A stretch of DNA of 64,000 bases from positions 1 through 64,000 of the forward strand of contig JACNKX010000148.1 in the NCBI GenBank assembly GCA_014381825.1. Direction: 5' to 3'. The notes beneath the pieces were generated by a model. It ran no database searches. It saw nothing but the letters and a program-made list of their open reading frames with translations, and had not been told where the DNA came from. The translations under genes and the position numbers were made by a program. Positions 18,529 through 26,649 of the stretch are shown here, one piece after another. The DNA is from Planctomycetota bacterium. Lineage in GTDB: Bacteria; Planctomycetota; Planctomycetia; Pirellulales; Pirellulaceae. Numbering within the stretch: the stretch's first letter is position 1; every line of letters starts with the position of its first letter.

Positions 18529-19365
18529 CACTTTCGGTAAGCGCTTCCGGGGCTGAGGTGTGGCGAATTGTGCCAGCGATATTTGACAGAGGTCGTAACG
18601 AACAGCCATGCTACCGCGCGGCGCGGCGGAACAGCAAGCATCAGAGCTGTTCGGCTCAGCCGGCCCTCGTGACTGGGCGTCGCTGGCAAATACGGTGCCA
18701 TTAGCGACTTGGTTCGCGAGATTTGATCGAGATCGTCAGAAGGCGTGTTAGAGCCACCTTTCCAGCGGATCTGGTCCATTCTGCGAGTAGGGTAAAGTTT
18801 TCCGTTTAACCGTCGCCTAACACTAGACCTGCGGGAGTGTGTAGTTAGAATTTAAACACGTCGCGAGGTTGCTGATATTGGCCACCGAGCGACATACTTG
18901 TGTCGGTACCACGGGGGTCAGTACACAGGGGGTGCAACGCGAGTATTAAATACTCCACCCCGGGAAAGATATGGAAATCATTCCGGTCCATTGGCGCTTT
19001 GCGCACCTACCGAACTTTCCGCTCTGATCCCCGCCGGATTCCTTCATGGGTGATTGGTAACTCCGATAAACCACTCCGTAGTTACCAGTCAACAATCAAG
19101 TCGAACGATTGGGTCGACCTTAAGTGACCCGCGCCGACTCGTTAATCGCAATCTTTTACCAATTCTAAGATGAAGCCAGACAAGCGCTCTCTTGGTGGTA
19201 GAATTGCTTGAATTTGATTCGGACACGGATGTCGGGATTTACAAACACGAAGATGAGTCAACGTGTGGAGTCGAGGATGCGACTCGCAATTGAATTCATG
19301 AATCGTGTTTGCAACAAGGATGGATTCGACGTTCCTATATTCCGGTCAGCTTTGTTTCTAGCGTT
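18529..19365. other. Long non-coding region upstream of the primary sigma gene
   Basis: About 840 bases with no gene I can support. It holds the leader of the minus-strand SDR gene at one end and the promoter of the sigma factor at the other. Midway there is a nested dyad: GGGGTG (18929-18934) pairs with CACCCC (18956-18961), and inside it GAGTATT (18941-18947) and AATACTC (18949-18955) form a near-perfect 15-base palindrome. I could not identify -35/-10 elements with confidence. Confidence 0.5.
18929..18961. promoter_or_regulatory. Nested inverted repeat upstream of the sigma gene
   Basis: An outer 6-bp GC-rich stem encloses the dyad GAGTATT-A-AATACTC. As RNA it would fold into a stem; as DNA the inner palindrome resembles an operator half-site pair. 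It is about 420 bases upstream of the sigma start, so a direct role in that promoter is only possible, not shown. Confidence 0.35.
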
Positions 19366-19370
19366 AGGAG
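19366..19370 (+). promoter_or_regulatory. Shine-Dalgarno site deciding the sigma factor start
   Basis: AGGAG lies 7 bases before a TTG at 19378. The longer in-frame TTG at 19309 has no comparable site and adds 23 residues without sigma-like sequence. Confidence 0.65.
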
Positions 19371-19377
19371 TCCTGTC

Positions 19378-20949
19378 TTGTACGACACGCTACTCGATGA
19401 CTTCGAGGATGACATTAAGACACGAACTTCAGAGGAAGAGGAGGGATTTGCGAAGTTGCCCGTCGCCGAGGCCGATGAAGAGAGCCTCACCACTGACGAT
19501 CAAGAAGCCAACAGTGATGATGCGAAGGCAAAGTCCGACGAGGACGATGACTTTTTGATTTCAGTAGACGACAACGAATCTTGGTCAGACGATCCGGTTC
19601 GTATGTACTTGACCCAAATGGGCGAGATTCCGTTGCTCACCAGACAACAAGAGATCTATCTCGCCAAGAAGATTGAAGTTACACGTCGGCGTTTTCGGAC
19701 GAAGTTGCTTGAATGCGACTACGTCATTCAAATGGCCTATAAAGTTCTCAAGCGGGTTCATGAAGGGGAGCTTCCCTTTGACCGCACCGTGCAGGTCTCT
19801 GTTACCGACCGTCTTGAGAAGGAACAAATTCTTGGTCGTTTGCCGCACAACTTGCGGACATTAGAAGTATTGCTCAAGCGGAATCGGCACGATTACCGCA
19901 CGGCGATTAGTAAATCGCAAACTAAGGCCAAACGTCAAGATGCTTGGCAGCGGCTCGCTCGACGCCGTCGTCGCGCTGTGCGATTGGTGGAAGAACTTGG
20001 CTTGCGAACCCAGCGCATCGAAACGATGATCGGCGTGTTGGAAGATTTCAGCAATCGGTTGGACGAGCTTCAGCGATTGATTCGCGACCACAAAAAAGCT
20101 CGGCTTCCAGCTGCCGAGCGTCAGCAGTGGTTGTCCGAGTACCGTAACATCTTAGTACACACACACGAAACTCCGAGCAGTTTACGGAACCGCGTGGTGT
20201 CGCTCAAATCGGTTTATTCGGAATATCAACAGGCTAAGCGGGAGTTGTCAGAAGGCAACTTGCGACTCGTCGTATCGATCGCAAAGAAGTATCGCAATCG
20301 TGGATTGAGCTTCTTGGATCTGATCCAAGAAGGCAACGCTGGCCTGATGCGGGCTGTTGACAAGTTCGAGTATCGGCGCGGTTTCAAGTTCTGTACTTAT
20401 GCGACGTGGTGGATTCGGCAAGCGATCACCCGCGCGGTTGCAGATCAGAGCCGGACGATTCGAATTCCTGTTCACATGGTCGAGACCATGTCTCGGGTTC
20501 GCAACGTTTCGCGACAACTGCTGCAACAACTTGGACGCGAACCAACGATCGAAGAAACGGCTCGCAAAGCCAAGACAACCGTCGACGAAGCTCGGCGAGT
20601 GTTGGCGATGAGTCGCTATCCAATCAGCTTGGATCGTCCGGTTGGTAACAGCGAGGATAGCCAGTTCGGCGACTTGTTGCCGGATGGCACTGCACAGAGC
20701 CCAGCGCTCGGTGCCGCCCAAGAGATGCTACGTGGTCGCATCAACAAAGTGCTGAAAACGCTCAGCTACCGCGAACGCGAAATCATTAAGTTGCGATATG
20801 GACTTGGTGATGGCTACAGCTATACGCTGGAAGAAGTTGGCCATATATTTAAAGTGACGCGTGAACGTATCCGTCAAATCGAAGCCAAGGCGGTACGGAA
20901 ACTTCAGCAACCTAGCCGCAGCCAAGAGTTAGTTGGCTTCCTCGACTAG
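19378..20949 (+). CDS. sigA: Primary-type RNA polymerase sigma factor (RpoD/SigA)
   Basis: Sigma-70 family factor of 523 residues, of the group 1/2 type. After an acidic N-terminal stretch (about 1-60), region 1.2 reads [21 protein letters not shown] variable non-conserved region with many Arg follows. Region 2 is [36 protein letters not shown] and [18 protein letters not shown], matching the core-binding and -10 melting elements. Region 3 follows at [19 protein letters not shown]. Region 4 is [12 protein letters not shown] with the -35-binding helix [20 protein letters not shown]. The C-terminus continues to SQELVGFLD as in RpoD. It directs housekeeping or near-housekeeping transcription; planctomycetes often carry more than one such gene, so primary status is likely but not proved. 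A strong terminator follows 30 bases after the stop. Confidence 0.93.
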   Translation: MYDTLLDDFEDDIKTRTSEEEEGFAKLPVAEADEESLTTDDQEANSDDAKAKSDEDDDFLISVDDNESWSDDPVRMYLTQMGEIPLLTRQQEIYLAKKIEVTRRRFRTKLLECDYVIQMAYKVLKRVHEGELPFDRTVQVSVTDRLEKEQILGRLPHNLRTLEVLLKRNRHDYRTAISKSQTKAKRQDAWQRLARRRRRAVRLVEELGLRTQRIETMIGVLEDFSNRLDELQRLIRDHKKARLPAAERQQWLSEYRNILVHTHETPSSLRNRVVSLKSVYSEYQQAKRELSEGNLRLVVSIAKKYRNRGLSFLDLIQEGNAGLMRAVDKFEYRRGFKFCTYATWWIRQAITRAVADQSRTIRIPVHMVETMSRVRNVSRQLLQQLGREPTIEETARKAKTTVDEARRVLAMSRYPISLDRPVGNSEDSQFGDLLPDGTAQSPALGAAQEMLRGRINKVLKTLSYREREIIKLRYGLGDGYSYTLEEVGHIFKVTRERIRQIEAKAVRKLQQPSRSQELVGFLD

Positions 20950-20979
20950 GCGAAAGTATTCTGATTCGACGACCCAGAG

Positions 20980-21010
20980 GCCCTCAAGCAAATTGCATGA
21001 GGGCTTTTTT
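20980..21010 (+). terminator. Rho-independent terminator after sigA
   Basis: GCCCTCA (20980-20986) pairs with TGAGGGC (20998-21004) across an 11-base loop, followed at once by six T. This is a textbook intrinsic terminator for the sigma gene. Confidence 0.88.
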
Positions 21011-21072
21011 CGTTGACGTGGCACGTTGCTCGCGTCGCAAGAGACATGTAGCGGCATCGCGAGACGATGGAG

Positions 21073-22368
21073 CTACACCCGTACATTCTCATAACGAGCG
21101 CTTCTTGCCAGTTCGTTTCGCAAAACAGCTGGCGAAGGGTGGCGATCTTCAGGCCGCTTCTCCAGCATCCGTAAAACCTCGCCTTCAAACAACGGTGAGA
21201 TGGAAAGGTGATACTTGGTTGGAGGTGTCGGAGCTTCTAGTTGAATCTTCGTGATTGTCTCGGCAGATGTGCGACCTTCCAATGGCGGGCGACCCGTCAA
21301 TAGCGAGTAGAGCGTGGCACCCAGGCTGTAGATGTCAGAGCGAACATCTATCGTGCGATCGACACCTGCCTGTTCAGGCGACATGTAGGGAAGTTGGCCA
21401 ATCAATTCGCCGGGACAGGTAATTTGCTCCATGCGCGTGCCAGCGATCGCTTTGGCAAATACCAGATCATTCAGCTTCACCGTGTCGTCGCTGGCACGAA
21501 TGAGAATGTTGTGCGGCGTGATATTGCGATGAACCATGTGGTGATTCGAAGCGCCTTGCAGAGCCTCGGTCAGATGAATTGCGATTCGCAGCACTCGACG
21601 CCAATCCAGCATCCCGCACACACCGACGCGTTGAATCAACTGGTCGACCGACTCGCCCTCGACAAGTTCGCTGGACGTGAAACAAACGCCGCGCGATTTG
21701 CCGGCGGTATACACCCGCACCAAATGGCTATGTTTAACCGGAATCGCCGTTCGCATCGCTCGCACGAAACGCCGAATTTCGATCTCTTCTTCGAATAGAT
21801 GTGGCCAGAAGATCTTGAGTGCAACGTGTCGCTCATGCTTGTTATCCCAAGCTCGAAACACGGCACCCGTTCGTGCCGAGGCAATCAATGCTTGCACGTC
21901 GAAACGCAGAAATCGCTTGCCAAGCAGCTGGATGACGTCTTCATCGGATCGAAGGCGAGGAGTTTGCGACCTTGAGCGATCCCCGCTGGTCGCGTCCGCC
22001 TCATAGTGGACACGGCGAGGCTCGACGGTCTCCGCCTCACACAGCGCTGCGGGGGCTAGCGTCGTGTGGTCATTTCCATGCGCGATCTCAACCAGAATCT
22101 CCGTCTCGCCTAGCGCGATCCGATCACCGTCATGGAGTGTCGCCTCGCGCACGACCTGACCATTGACTTGCAGCCCCCAACGGCTGCCCGCGTCGAGCAA
22201 CATCAATAAGTCGGTTTGTTTTGAAACGCAGCAATGAATCCGCGACACCGACGGATCGTGCAATTGAAAACCACAATCGACACCGCGTCCGATGGAAGTC
22301 GATGACTCGTCCCGCAGCGTAAGCTGTCGTCCCGTATCGTGACCGCGAACTACCACCAGTTTTGACAA
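21073..22368 (-). CDS. FHA-domain protein with degenerate (probable pseudo-) kinase domain
   Basis: A signalling protein of 431 residues. Residues about 1-92 are an FHA domain (LVVVRGHDTGRQLTL, SIGRGVDCGFQLHDPSVSR-IH, then VNGQVVREATLHDGDRIALG) that should bind phosphothreonine. Residues about 150-425 have a Hanks-kinase fold, but key positions are changed: the glycine loop reads ASARTGAVFRAW, the catalytic loop is HRNITPHN in place of HRDxKxxN, and the metal loop is NDLVF in place of DFG. The ATP-binding Lys (VALKIF, about 183) and the MSPEQ and DIYSLG blocks remain. It is therefore probably a pseudokinase that binds phosphorylated partners. TTG at 22368 is the start, with GAGGTG 5 bases upstream. 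It lies downstream of an active kinase and an ECF sigma gene on the same strand. Confidence 0.85.
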   Translation of the reverse strand: MSKLVVVRGHDTGRQLTLRDESSTSIGRGVDCGFQLHDPSVSRIHCCVSKQTDLLMLLDAGSRWGLQVNGQVVREATLHDGDRIALGETEILVEIAHGNDHTTLAPAALCEAETVEPRRVHYEADATSGDRSRSQTPRLRSDEDVIQLLGKRFLRFDVQALIASARTGAVFRAWDNKHERHVALKIFWPHLFEEEIEIRRFVRAMRTAIPVKHSHLVRVYTAGKSRGVCFTSSELVEGESVDQLIQRVGVCGMLDWRRVLRIAIHLTEALQGASNHHMVHRNITPHNILIRASDDTVKLNDLVFAKAIAGTRMEQITCPGELIGQLPYMSPEQAGVDRTIDVRSDIYSLGATLYSLLTGRPPLEGRTSAETITKIQLEAPTPPTKYHLSISPLFEGEVLRMLEKRPEDRHPSPAVLRNELARSARYENVRV

Positions 22369-22412
22369 CAGACACCTCGCCGTTCTAATTAATTGAGTAT
22401 CACTTTGTCGAC

Positions 22413-22438
22413 GTAGGCTGGGTCGCGACCCAGCCTAC
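22413..22438. repeat. 26-bp perfect palindrome (REP-like)
   Basis: GTAGGCTGGGTC, central GC, then GACCCAGCCTAC: two 12-base arms with no mismatch. The outer arm CAGCCTAC recurs in CCCAGCCTACCCTAC in the pntAB-pntB gap (about 52006-52021). It fits an intergenic REP-like element and lies between the FHA remnant and the pseudokinase gene. Confidence 0.65.
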
Positions 22439-22439
22439 T

Positions 22440-22550
22440 TTACTGGAATTCAAAACCAGCGCTGCGTCCGATCGTAGTCGGCAACACCTCGCCAACAGCC
22501 AGCTGACTCCCGGTATCACACCCCCGCATGACCAACAGTTCCGAAGCGTG
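22440..22550 (-). pseudogene. Remnant of a second FHA domain
   Basis: Reading the minus strand from about 22550, the frame gives HASELLVMRGCDTGSQLAVG followed by PTTIGRSAGFEFQ and a TAA stop at 22440. This matches the first 35 residues of the neighbouring FHA protein (LVVVRGHDTGRQLTL, SIGRGVDCGFQ) and then breaks off where the conserved H-D-P-S-V-S-R should follow. There is no start with a ribosome site. It looks like a decayed duplicate of the FHA start, or the leftover of a longer FHA gene. Confidence 0.6.
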
Positions 22551-22611
22551 CGACTCGATGTCTCGGTGTAGTTGCGGAGTTCGATCATGGTGGATCCCCA
22601 TTCCAAGACTT

Positions 22612-25600
22612 TCAATCGGCCCCCGCTTCGCGTGCACGTCGCTCCAATTCTTCTTCAGGCGGCAGTCGCCACAAGTGAACGGCGTTGTCTCGCATAACGT
22701 TCGCGCCGCGCCCACCGGGACCGTGCCGCTTACCTCCGCCTGAGATGACGTAATGCTCGTCGGGTGAAATATCGATCCGGGCGGTACACCAACGAGAGCC
22801 GCGAAAGCGATGTACTTCTGCCCCGCTATCGAGGTGCCAGACGCGAATGGTGTCGTCGGGGCTGCCGCTGACGGCGAAGCGTCCATCCGACAAGACATCC
22901 AGTGACGAGACATTCTCACGATGGCCCACTAGAGAACGTACGAGACGCCGCTCCTTGAGATCGTACAAGTCGAGCATGCCCGCCTCACCAGCCACCAGCA
23001 CCAGGTCTTCACGGTCGGGCACGAAACGAATCTGGATCGGGCGATCTTTCGATACCAAATCGAGTGACTCGACTGTCTGGCTTGAAAGGTCGAAGAAACT
23101 AAGTTCATGCTTGCTGTCGGAAAACAGAATGTGAGTTCCGTCTGAATTAACATCGAAGCATTGGCGGCCCGCAGCGACGACATCGGTGGAGATTGAAACT
23201 GATTCAAGAGAACCCGCATCGTAAACATACAGACCGTCTCGTGCGAAGGCGACAAAGCGGTTGCCTCCAGACAGCCAGACGACATGCTCTACGAGTCTCG
23301 GCACGGTAATCACAACAGATCGAAGGTCGCGCATTGCGATTCGGGAGATCGTGTCTCCGGCAGCGAGAAGCGTGGAACCATCGGACGACCAGAGGAGCGA
23401 TCGAACATTCCCGAGTGGTCGGTCCGAGACCGCTTGAACAACTTGGCCGCTCCGATTGTCCCAAAGAACCACCTCCTGAGCGTCTACTGCCACAGCGATG
23501 TAGCGACCGTCGGGCGACGTCTGTACATCGTTGATGCCATCACGATAGGCCGGAAGCGTTTTAACAAGCCCTGATGTATCCAGCGGAGCCGGACGATCCA
23601 ACGACGGTAGGTTAGGTTGCTCGGGAACCATTGCTGGAGCCTTTTCCGGATCAACAACGCGGTCATCAGTAGCCTTTGCAGAAACCTTTTCCGCATCCGT
23701 CTCAGCGATCGTGATTTCAAGATCGCTTCGCTCCAGAGCATCACCCGCGATTGTCACCGTTGCGGTTGTTCTACCATTCCGTTTGAGATAGATCACCACC
23801 GCCCAACTCATCAGGCCAAATGAAGTCAGCCCGACCAGCGTGGCCAGCGCAAACCACTTGCGAAGCAATGGCTCGTCGAACCACGATCGCGTTCTGCATG
23901 GAATCGCGAGCGAGACGGCGTCGGCTAGCATCGTGCCAAACCAGCCGAGTCGCTGTTGCCAGCGATACTTGCGATACAGATCGCGTGCCAGCGGATCCTT
24001 GGGCTTCAGTTGCAGCAGACGCTGAAGGTTCTTGACCATTCCCCGCTGTTTGCCCGTTCGCAGTCCTTCTTCAATGAGATGGACCAACAGGTCAACGTCT
24101 TCCTGAAGCTTGAGCGAGCTGTCTAACAACTGCTTGCCGTCGGCAGTAAGTAGCTGCTTGTCAACTGTCAGCAAGGTTTGTGCAGCTCCTGAGTAGTCCT
24201 GTCGAGAGAATTGCTCCTTGGCTGTCGAAAGAGTTCGCTCCGCAGCTTGTTGCTCTTGCTGCCAGCGCGCGTGCAGTGCCGTCGATTGTTCGCGCGACCA
24301 CTGGACGTACGGTGCAGCGAACGGCTCGGTCAACTCACTCATTCGCTGGAGCTGAAGACTGGCTTCGCGCCACTGGCCGCCCGCGATCACCTGCGTGATC
24401 TGGTTCTTCTGTGCTTCCAGCCGAGCGGGTGTGAGTTGCTCGATTTGTGGCGGTGATACAACGGACGGGCTGTCACCACTCGATTTGATGAACGCGCCCA
24501 ACGCTTGGGCAACTTCGCTCATGTTGGCGTGGCGGTCGCCAGGAGACTTGGCCAGCATCTTCAGGCAGAGCTTGTCTAACTCTTCCGGCAACTCAGCTCG
24601 CAGCGACGACGGGGCCGGCGTTTCGTCTCGCAGGATTTGGCCGATGACTGATGTGACAGATCCACGGTACGGCAACTCGCCGGTTAGCAACTCGAACAAC
24701 ACGACGCCCAGACTGTAGATATCGCTCGGTCGACCAACCGCATTTAGATCGCCTTCGACCTGCTCGGGAGACATGTAACCAGGTGTTCCGATCAAAGTAC
24801 CGTCCGCCGTTAGCCGATCATCGGCATGTTCAACCTGTCGGGCCAAGCCAAAGTCCATCACGACGGGTTCGTTGCGGTGGTTGAGCATGATGTTTCCAGG
24901 CTTCAGGTCGCGATGGATCACGCCTTTCTCGTGCGCTTCGGCCAGTGCCACTGCGATCTTACGCACCAAGACGGCGACCGCTCGCGGGTTCAGCCCGGAA
25001 CTCTCGCGGATGACTTTCGACAGCGGCTTCCCTTCGACGAAGGCCATCGTGATGAAGGGCACACCTTCGTGTGTACCGATGTCATACACCGGGCAAATAT
25101 TCGGATGATCCAAGGTTGCTGCCGCGTATGCCTCCCGGTAAAACCGCTCCATCATGCTGGCTTCTTCGCTTCCAGCGATGCGGGGGCGCTTCAGTGCGAC
25201 CTGCCGACGTAGTTCGGTGTCTTCCGCCAGATAGACCGTTCCCATCGCGCCACGCCCCAACTCCTTTACCAAGCGGTAACGACCGAATTGGTCTTGCGGG
25301 CCAGACTCTTGTGGAGGCGATGGACCAGGTCTTCGCGAAGCCGGTGGGAGTGTCTCGCGATCCGCCGAAGCGATGGATGCGGTCGAGCCGATCGAAGTAA
25401 CTCCTGACTCGCCCGTCGCCGGTTGCCGCTTGGCACGTCGAAGGCGAGAGTGCTCGCTGCTTTCTGTCGCTGCTGCGAGCATGGACTCGACGTGTTCTGC
25501 CAGTTGAGGAAACCTCTCTTTCAATTCCTCGCCGGTGGGTGAATCGCCTGCGTGGTGCCGCAGTTCAATCTCCGCCTCAAGCAGGTGCATGACAGCGGCG

Positions 25601-25854
25601 TCCGATTCACGCAGCTCGGGAAACCGGTCTTGATAGAATTCAACTCCAATCTTGTCCCCCCGCTGCTGACGATACTCGAGATCGATCTTGGATAGCTCCG
25701 TCAACGCGGCAGTCCGGAACTCGTGGGTCTCACTACTAAGTTGCCCAGCTATAATACCGAGATGGTGTTCAGTCCAATTTCGATCGAAGTCAAGCAGTAA
25801 TTGTTCCAATCGAGAGCGATCGGTCGTGGAGAGCTGCGTCAGCAGTGATGTCAT
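22612..25854 (-). CDS. Ser/Thr protein kinase with membrane segment and C-terminal WD40 repeats
   Basis: Hanks-type kinase of 1080 residues. Residues about 1-135 are a leading region found in planctomycete kinases (LELxYRQxRGDxxxxEFYQDRFPEL pattern). The kinase domain, about 190-450, is intact: glycine loop LGRGAMGTVYLA, VALKRP, catalytic loop HRDLKPGN, DFGLAR, MSPEQ and DIYSLG. A charged helical region follows, then one membrane helix at about 665-690 and a beta-propeller of WD40-like repeats (about 770-1075: TSPDGRYIAVAVD, LSDGRFAVSGSPDDTIRVW). The kinase faces the cytoplasm and the propeller the outside. The ECF sigma gene lies 137 bases upstream on the same strand, a pairing typical of planctomycete signalling. 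The ATG at 25854 is the likely start. Confidence 0.92.
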   Translation of the reverse strand: MTSLLTQLSTTDRSRLEQLLLDFDRNWTEHHLGIIAGQLSSETHEFRTAALTELSKIDLEYRQQRGDKIGVEFYQDRFPELRESDAAVMHLLEAEIELRHHAGDSPTGEELKERFPQLAEHVESMLAAATESSEHSRLRRAKRQPATGESGVTSIGSTASIASADRETLPPASRRPGPSPPQESGPQDQFGRYRLVKELGRGAMGTVYLAEDTELRRQVALKRPRIAGSEEASMMERFYREAYAAATLDHPNICPVYDIGTHEGVPFITMAFVEGKPLSKVIRESSGLNPRAVAVLVRKIAVALAEAHEKGVIHRDLKPGNIMLNHRNEPVVMDFGLARQVEHADDRLTADGTLIGTPGYMSPEQVEGDLNAVGRPSDIYSLGVVLFELLTGELPYRGSVTSVIGQILRDETPAPSSLRAELPEELDKLCLKMLAKSPGDRHANMSEVAQALGAFIKSSGDSPSVVSPPQIEQLTPARLEAQKNQITQVIAGGQWREASLQLQRMSELTEPFAAPYVQWSREQSTALHARWQQEQQAAERTLSTAKEQFSRQDYSGAAQTLLTVDKQLLTADGKQLLDSSLKLQEDVDLLVHLIEEGLRTGKQRGMVKNLQRLLQLKPKDPLARDLYRKYRWQQRLGWFGTMLADAVSLAIPCRTRSWFDEPLLRKWFALATLVGLTSFGLMSWAVVIYLKRNGRTTATVTIAGDALERSDLEITIAETDAEKVSAKATDDRVVDPEKAPAMVPEQPNLPSLDRPAPLDTSGLVKTLPAYRDGINDVQTSPDGRYIAVAVDAQEVVLWDNRSGQVVQAVSDRPLGNVRSLLWSSDGSTLLAAGDTISRIAMRDLRSVVITVPRLVEHVVWLSGGNRFVAFARDGLYVYDAGSLESVSISTDVVAAGRQCFDVNSDGTHILFSDSKHELSFFDLSSQTVESLDLVSKDRPIQIRFVPDREDLVLVAGEAGMLDLYDLKERRLVRSLVGHRENVSSLDVLSDGRFAVSGSPDDTIRVWHLDSGAEVHRFRGSRWCTARIDISPDEHYVISGGGKRHGPGGRGANVMRDNAVHLWRLPPEEELERRAREAGAD

Positions 25855-25991
25855 CAGGAAATTGCCTCGATTTCGAGTCTCGCGTGAAACCATATTCGGC
25901 GTAATACCGGTCGCCTACTGTTACATGGCGATTGGCCGACGTTGTGTAACACAAATCTCGCGATTTCTATTGAAAACGATGCCTGCCGAGC

Positions 25992-26543
25992 TCAATCGCT
26001 CTCTTCGTCGCTCAGTTTACCCTGCAGTAGCTTGAGCACGCGATGAACCGTCATGCGCGACAGGTTCAATTGCTCAGCCACTTCGGTGCGCGAATACCCC
26101 TGAACGATCAACGCGCAGATTTCGCGGTGAGCTGGCGGCAGATCGGCGAGAAGTCGTTCGAGCTGCTCCGCAAGTTCAGCAGCTTCCGCCGGGCCCGGCC
26201 CGCTCGCGAGCAAGTGCTCCAAGGATTCGCCTTCCCTTCCCCCCTCCTCGCGATCGACGTTCCGCTTGTCAGCCCGGTGGTATCGGGCACGGTTGTGAAC
26301 TTTTGTGATGGTGATCTTTACCAGCAATTTCCATAGATCCGTCGACTCGTCCAGCTGGAACTCCTCCATTTCGGAACGCCGAAAAAACGTTCTTAGGACC
26401 GATTGCGCCACATCCTCGCCATCGATGCGAGTTCGAAGCCGTGCACTCATGTTTTGATGCGCCAGTGCCGCAAGCCGTCGAGAATAGCGCGCGAAAATCG
26501 CGTTGGCATCCGGATTATGCTTGCCCGTTTCTTTCTCGTCCAT
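25992..26543 (-). CDS. ECF sigma factor, kinase-linked planctomycete type
   Basis: Alternative sigma factor of 183 residues. Region 2 runs from ANAIFARYSRRLAALAHQNM through RIDGEDVAQSVLRTFFRR (the D-x-x-D/Q-x-x-F-like core) to the linker AKITVH-type helix. Region 4 is LADLPPAHREICALIVQGYS and TEVAEQLNLSRMTVHRVLKL, a normal helix-turn-helix. It lacks any anti-sigma gene beside it. The next gene downstream on the same strand is the WD40 kinase, and in planctomycetes such factors are usually encoded with, and probably controlled by, Ser/Thr kinases. It ends 137 bases before the kinase start, so an operon is plausible. The ATG at 26543 is the only sensible start. Confidence 0.9.
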   Translation of the reverse strand: MDEKETGKHNPDANAIFARYSRRLAALAHQNMSARLRTRIDGEDVAQSVLRTFFRRSEMEEFQLDESTDLWKLLVKITITKVHNRARYHRADKRNVDREEGGREGESLEHLLASGPGPAEAAELAEQLERLLADLPPAHREICALIVQGYSRTEVAEQLNLSRMTVHRVLKLLQGKLSDEESD

Positions 26544-26649
26544 AGGCCAAACCGTCTTGAACAGTCCTTTCGCGAGTGCCGACTACTCAACGATTCATGT
26601 CGCCCGCGGTCTTGCTCCTGCGGCCGATATCGATGTTCGGCCCCTGAAG

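Noticed and set aside
18528..18779. Open frame upstream of the SDR gene
   Set aside because: No ribosome site or conserved sequence; it mostly covers the SDR leader.
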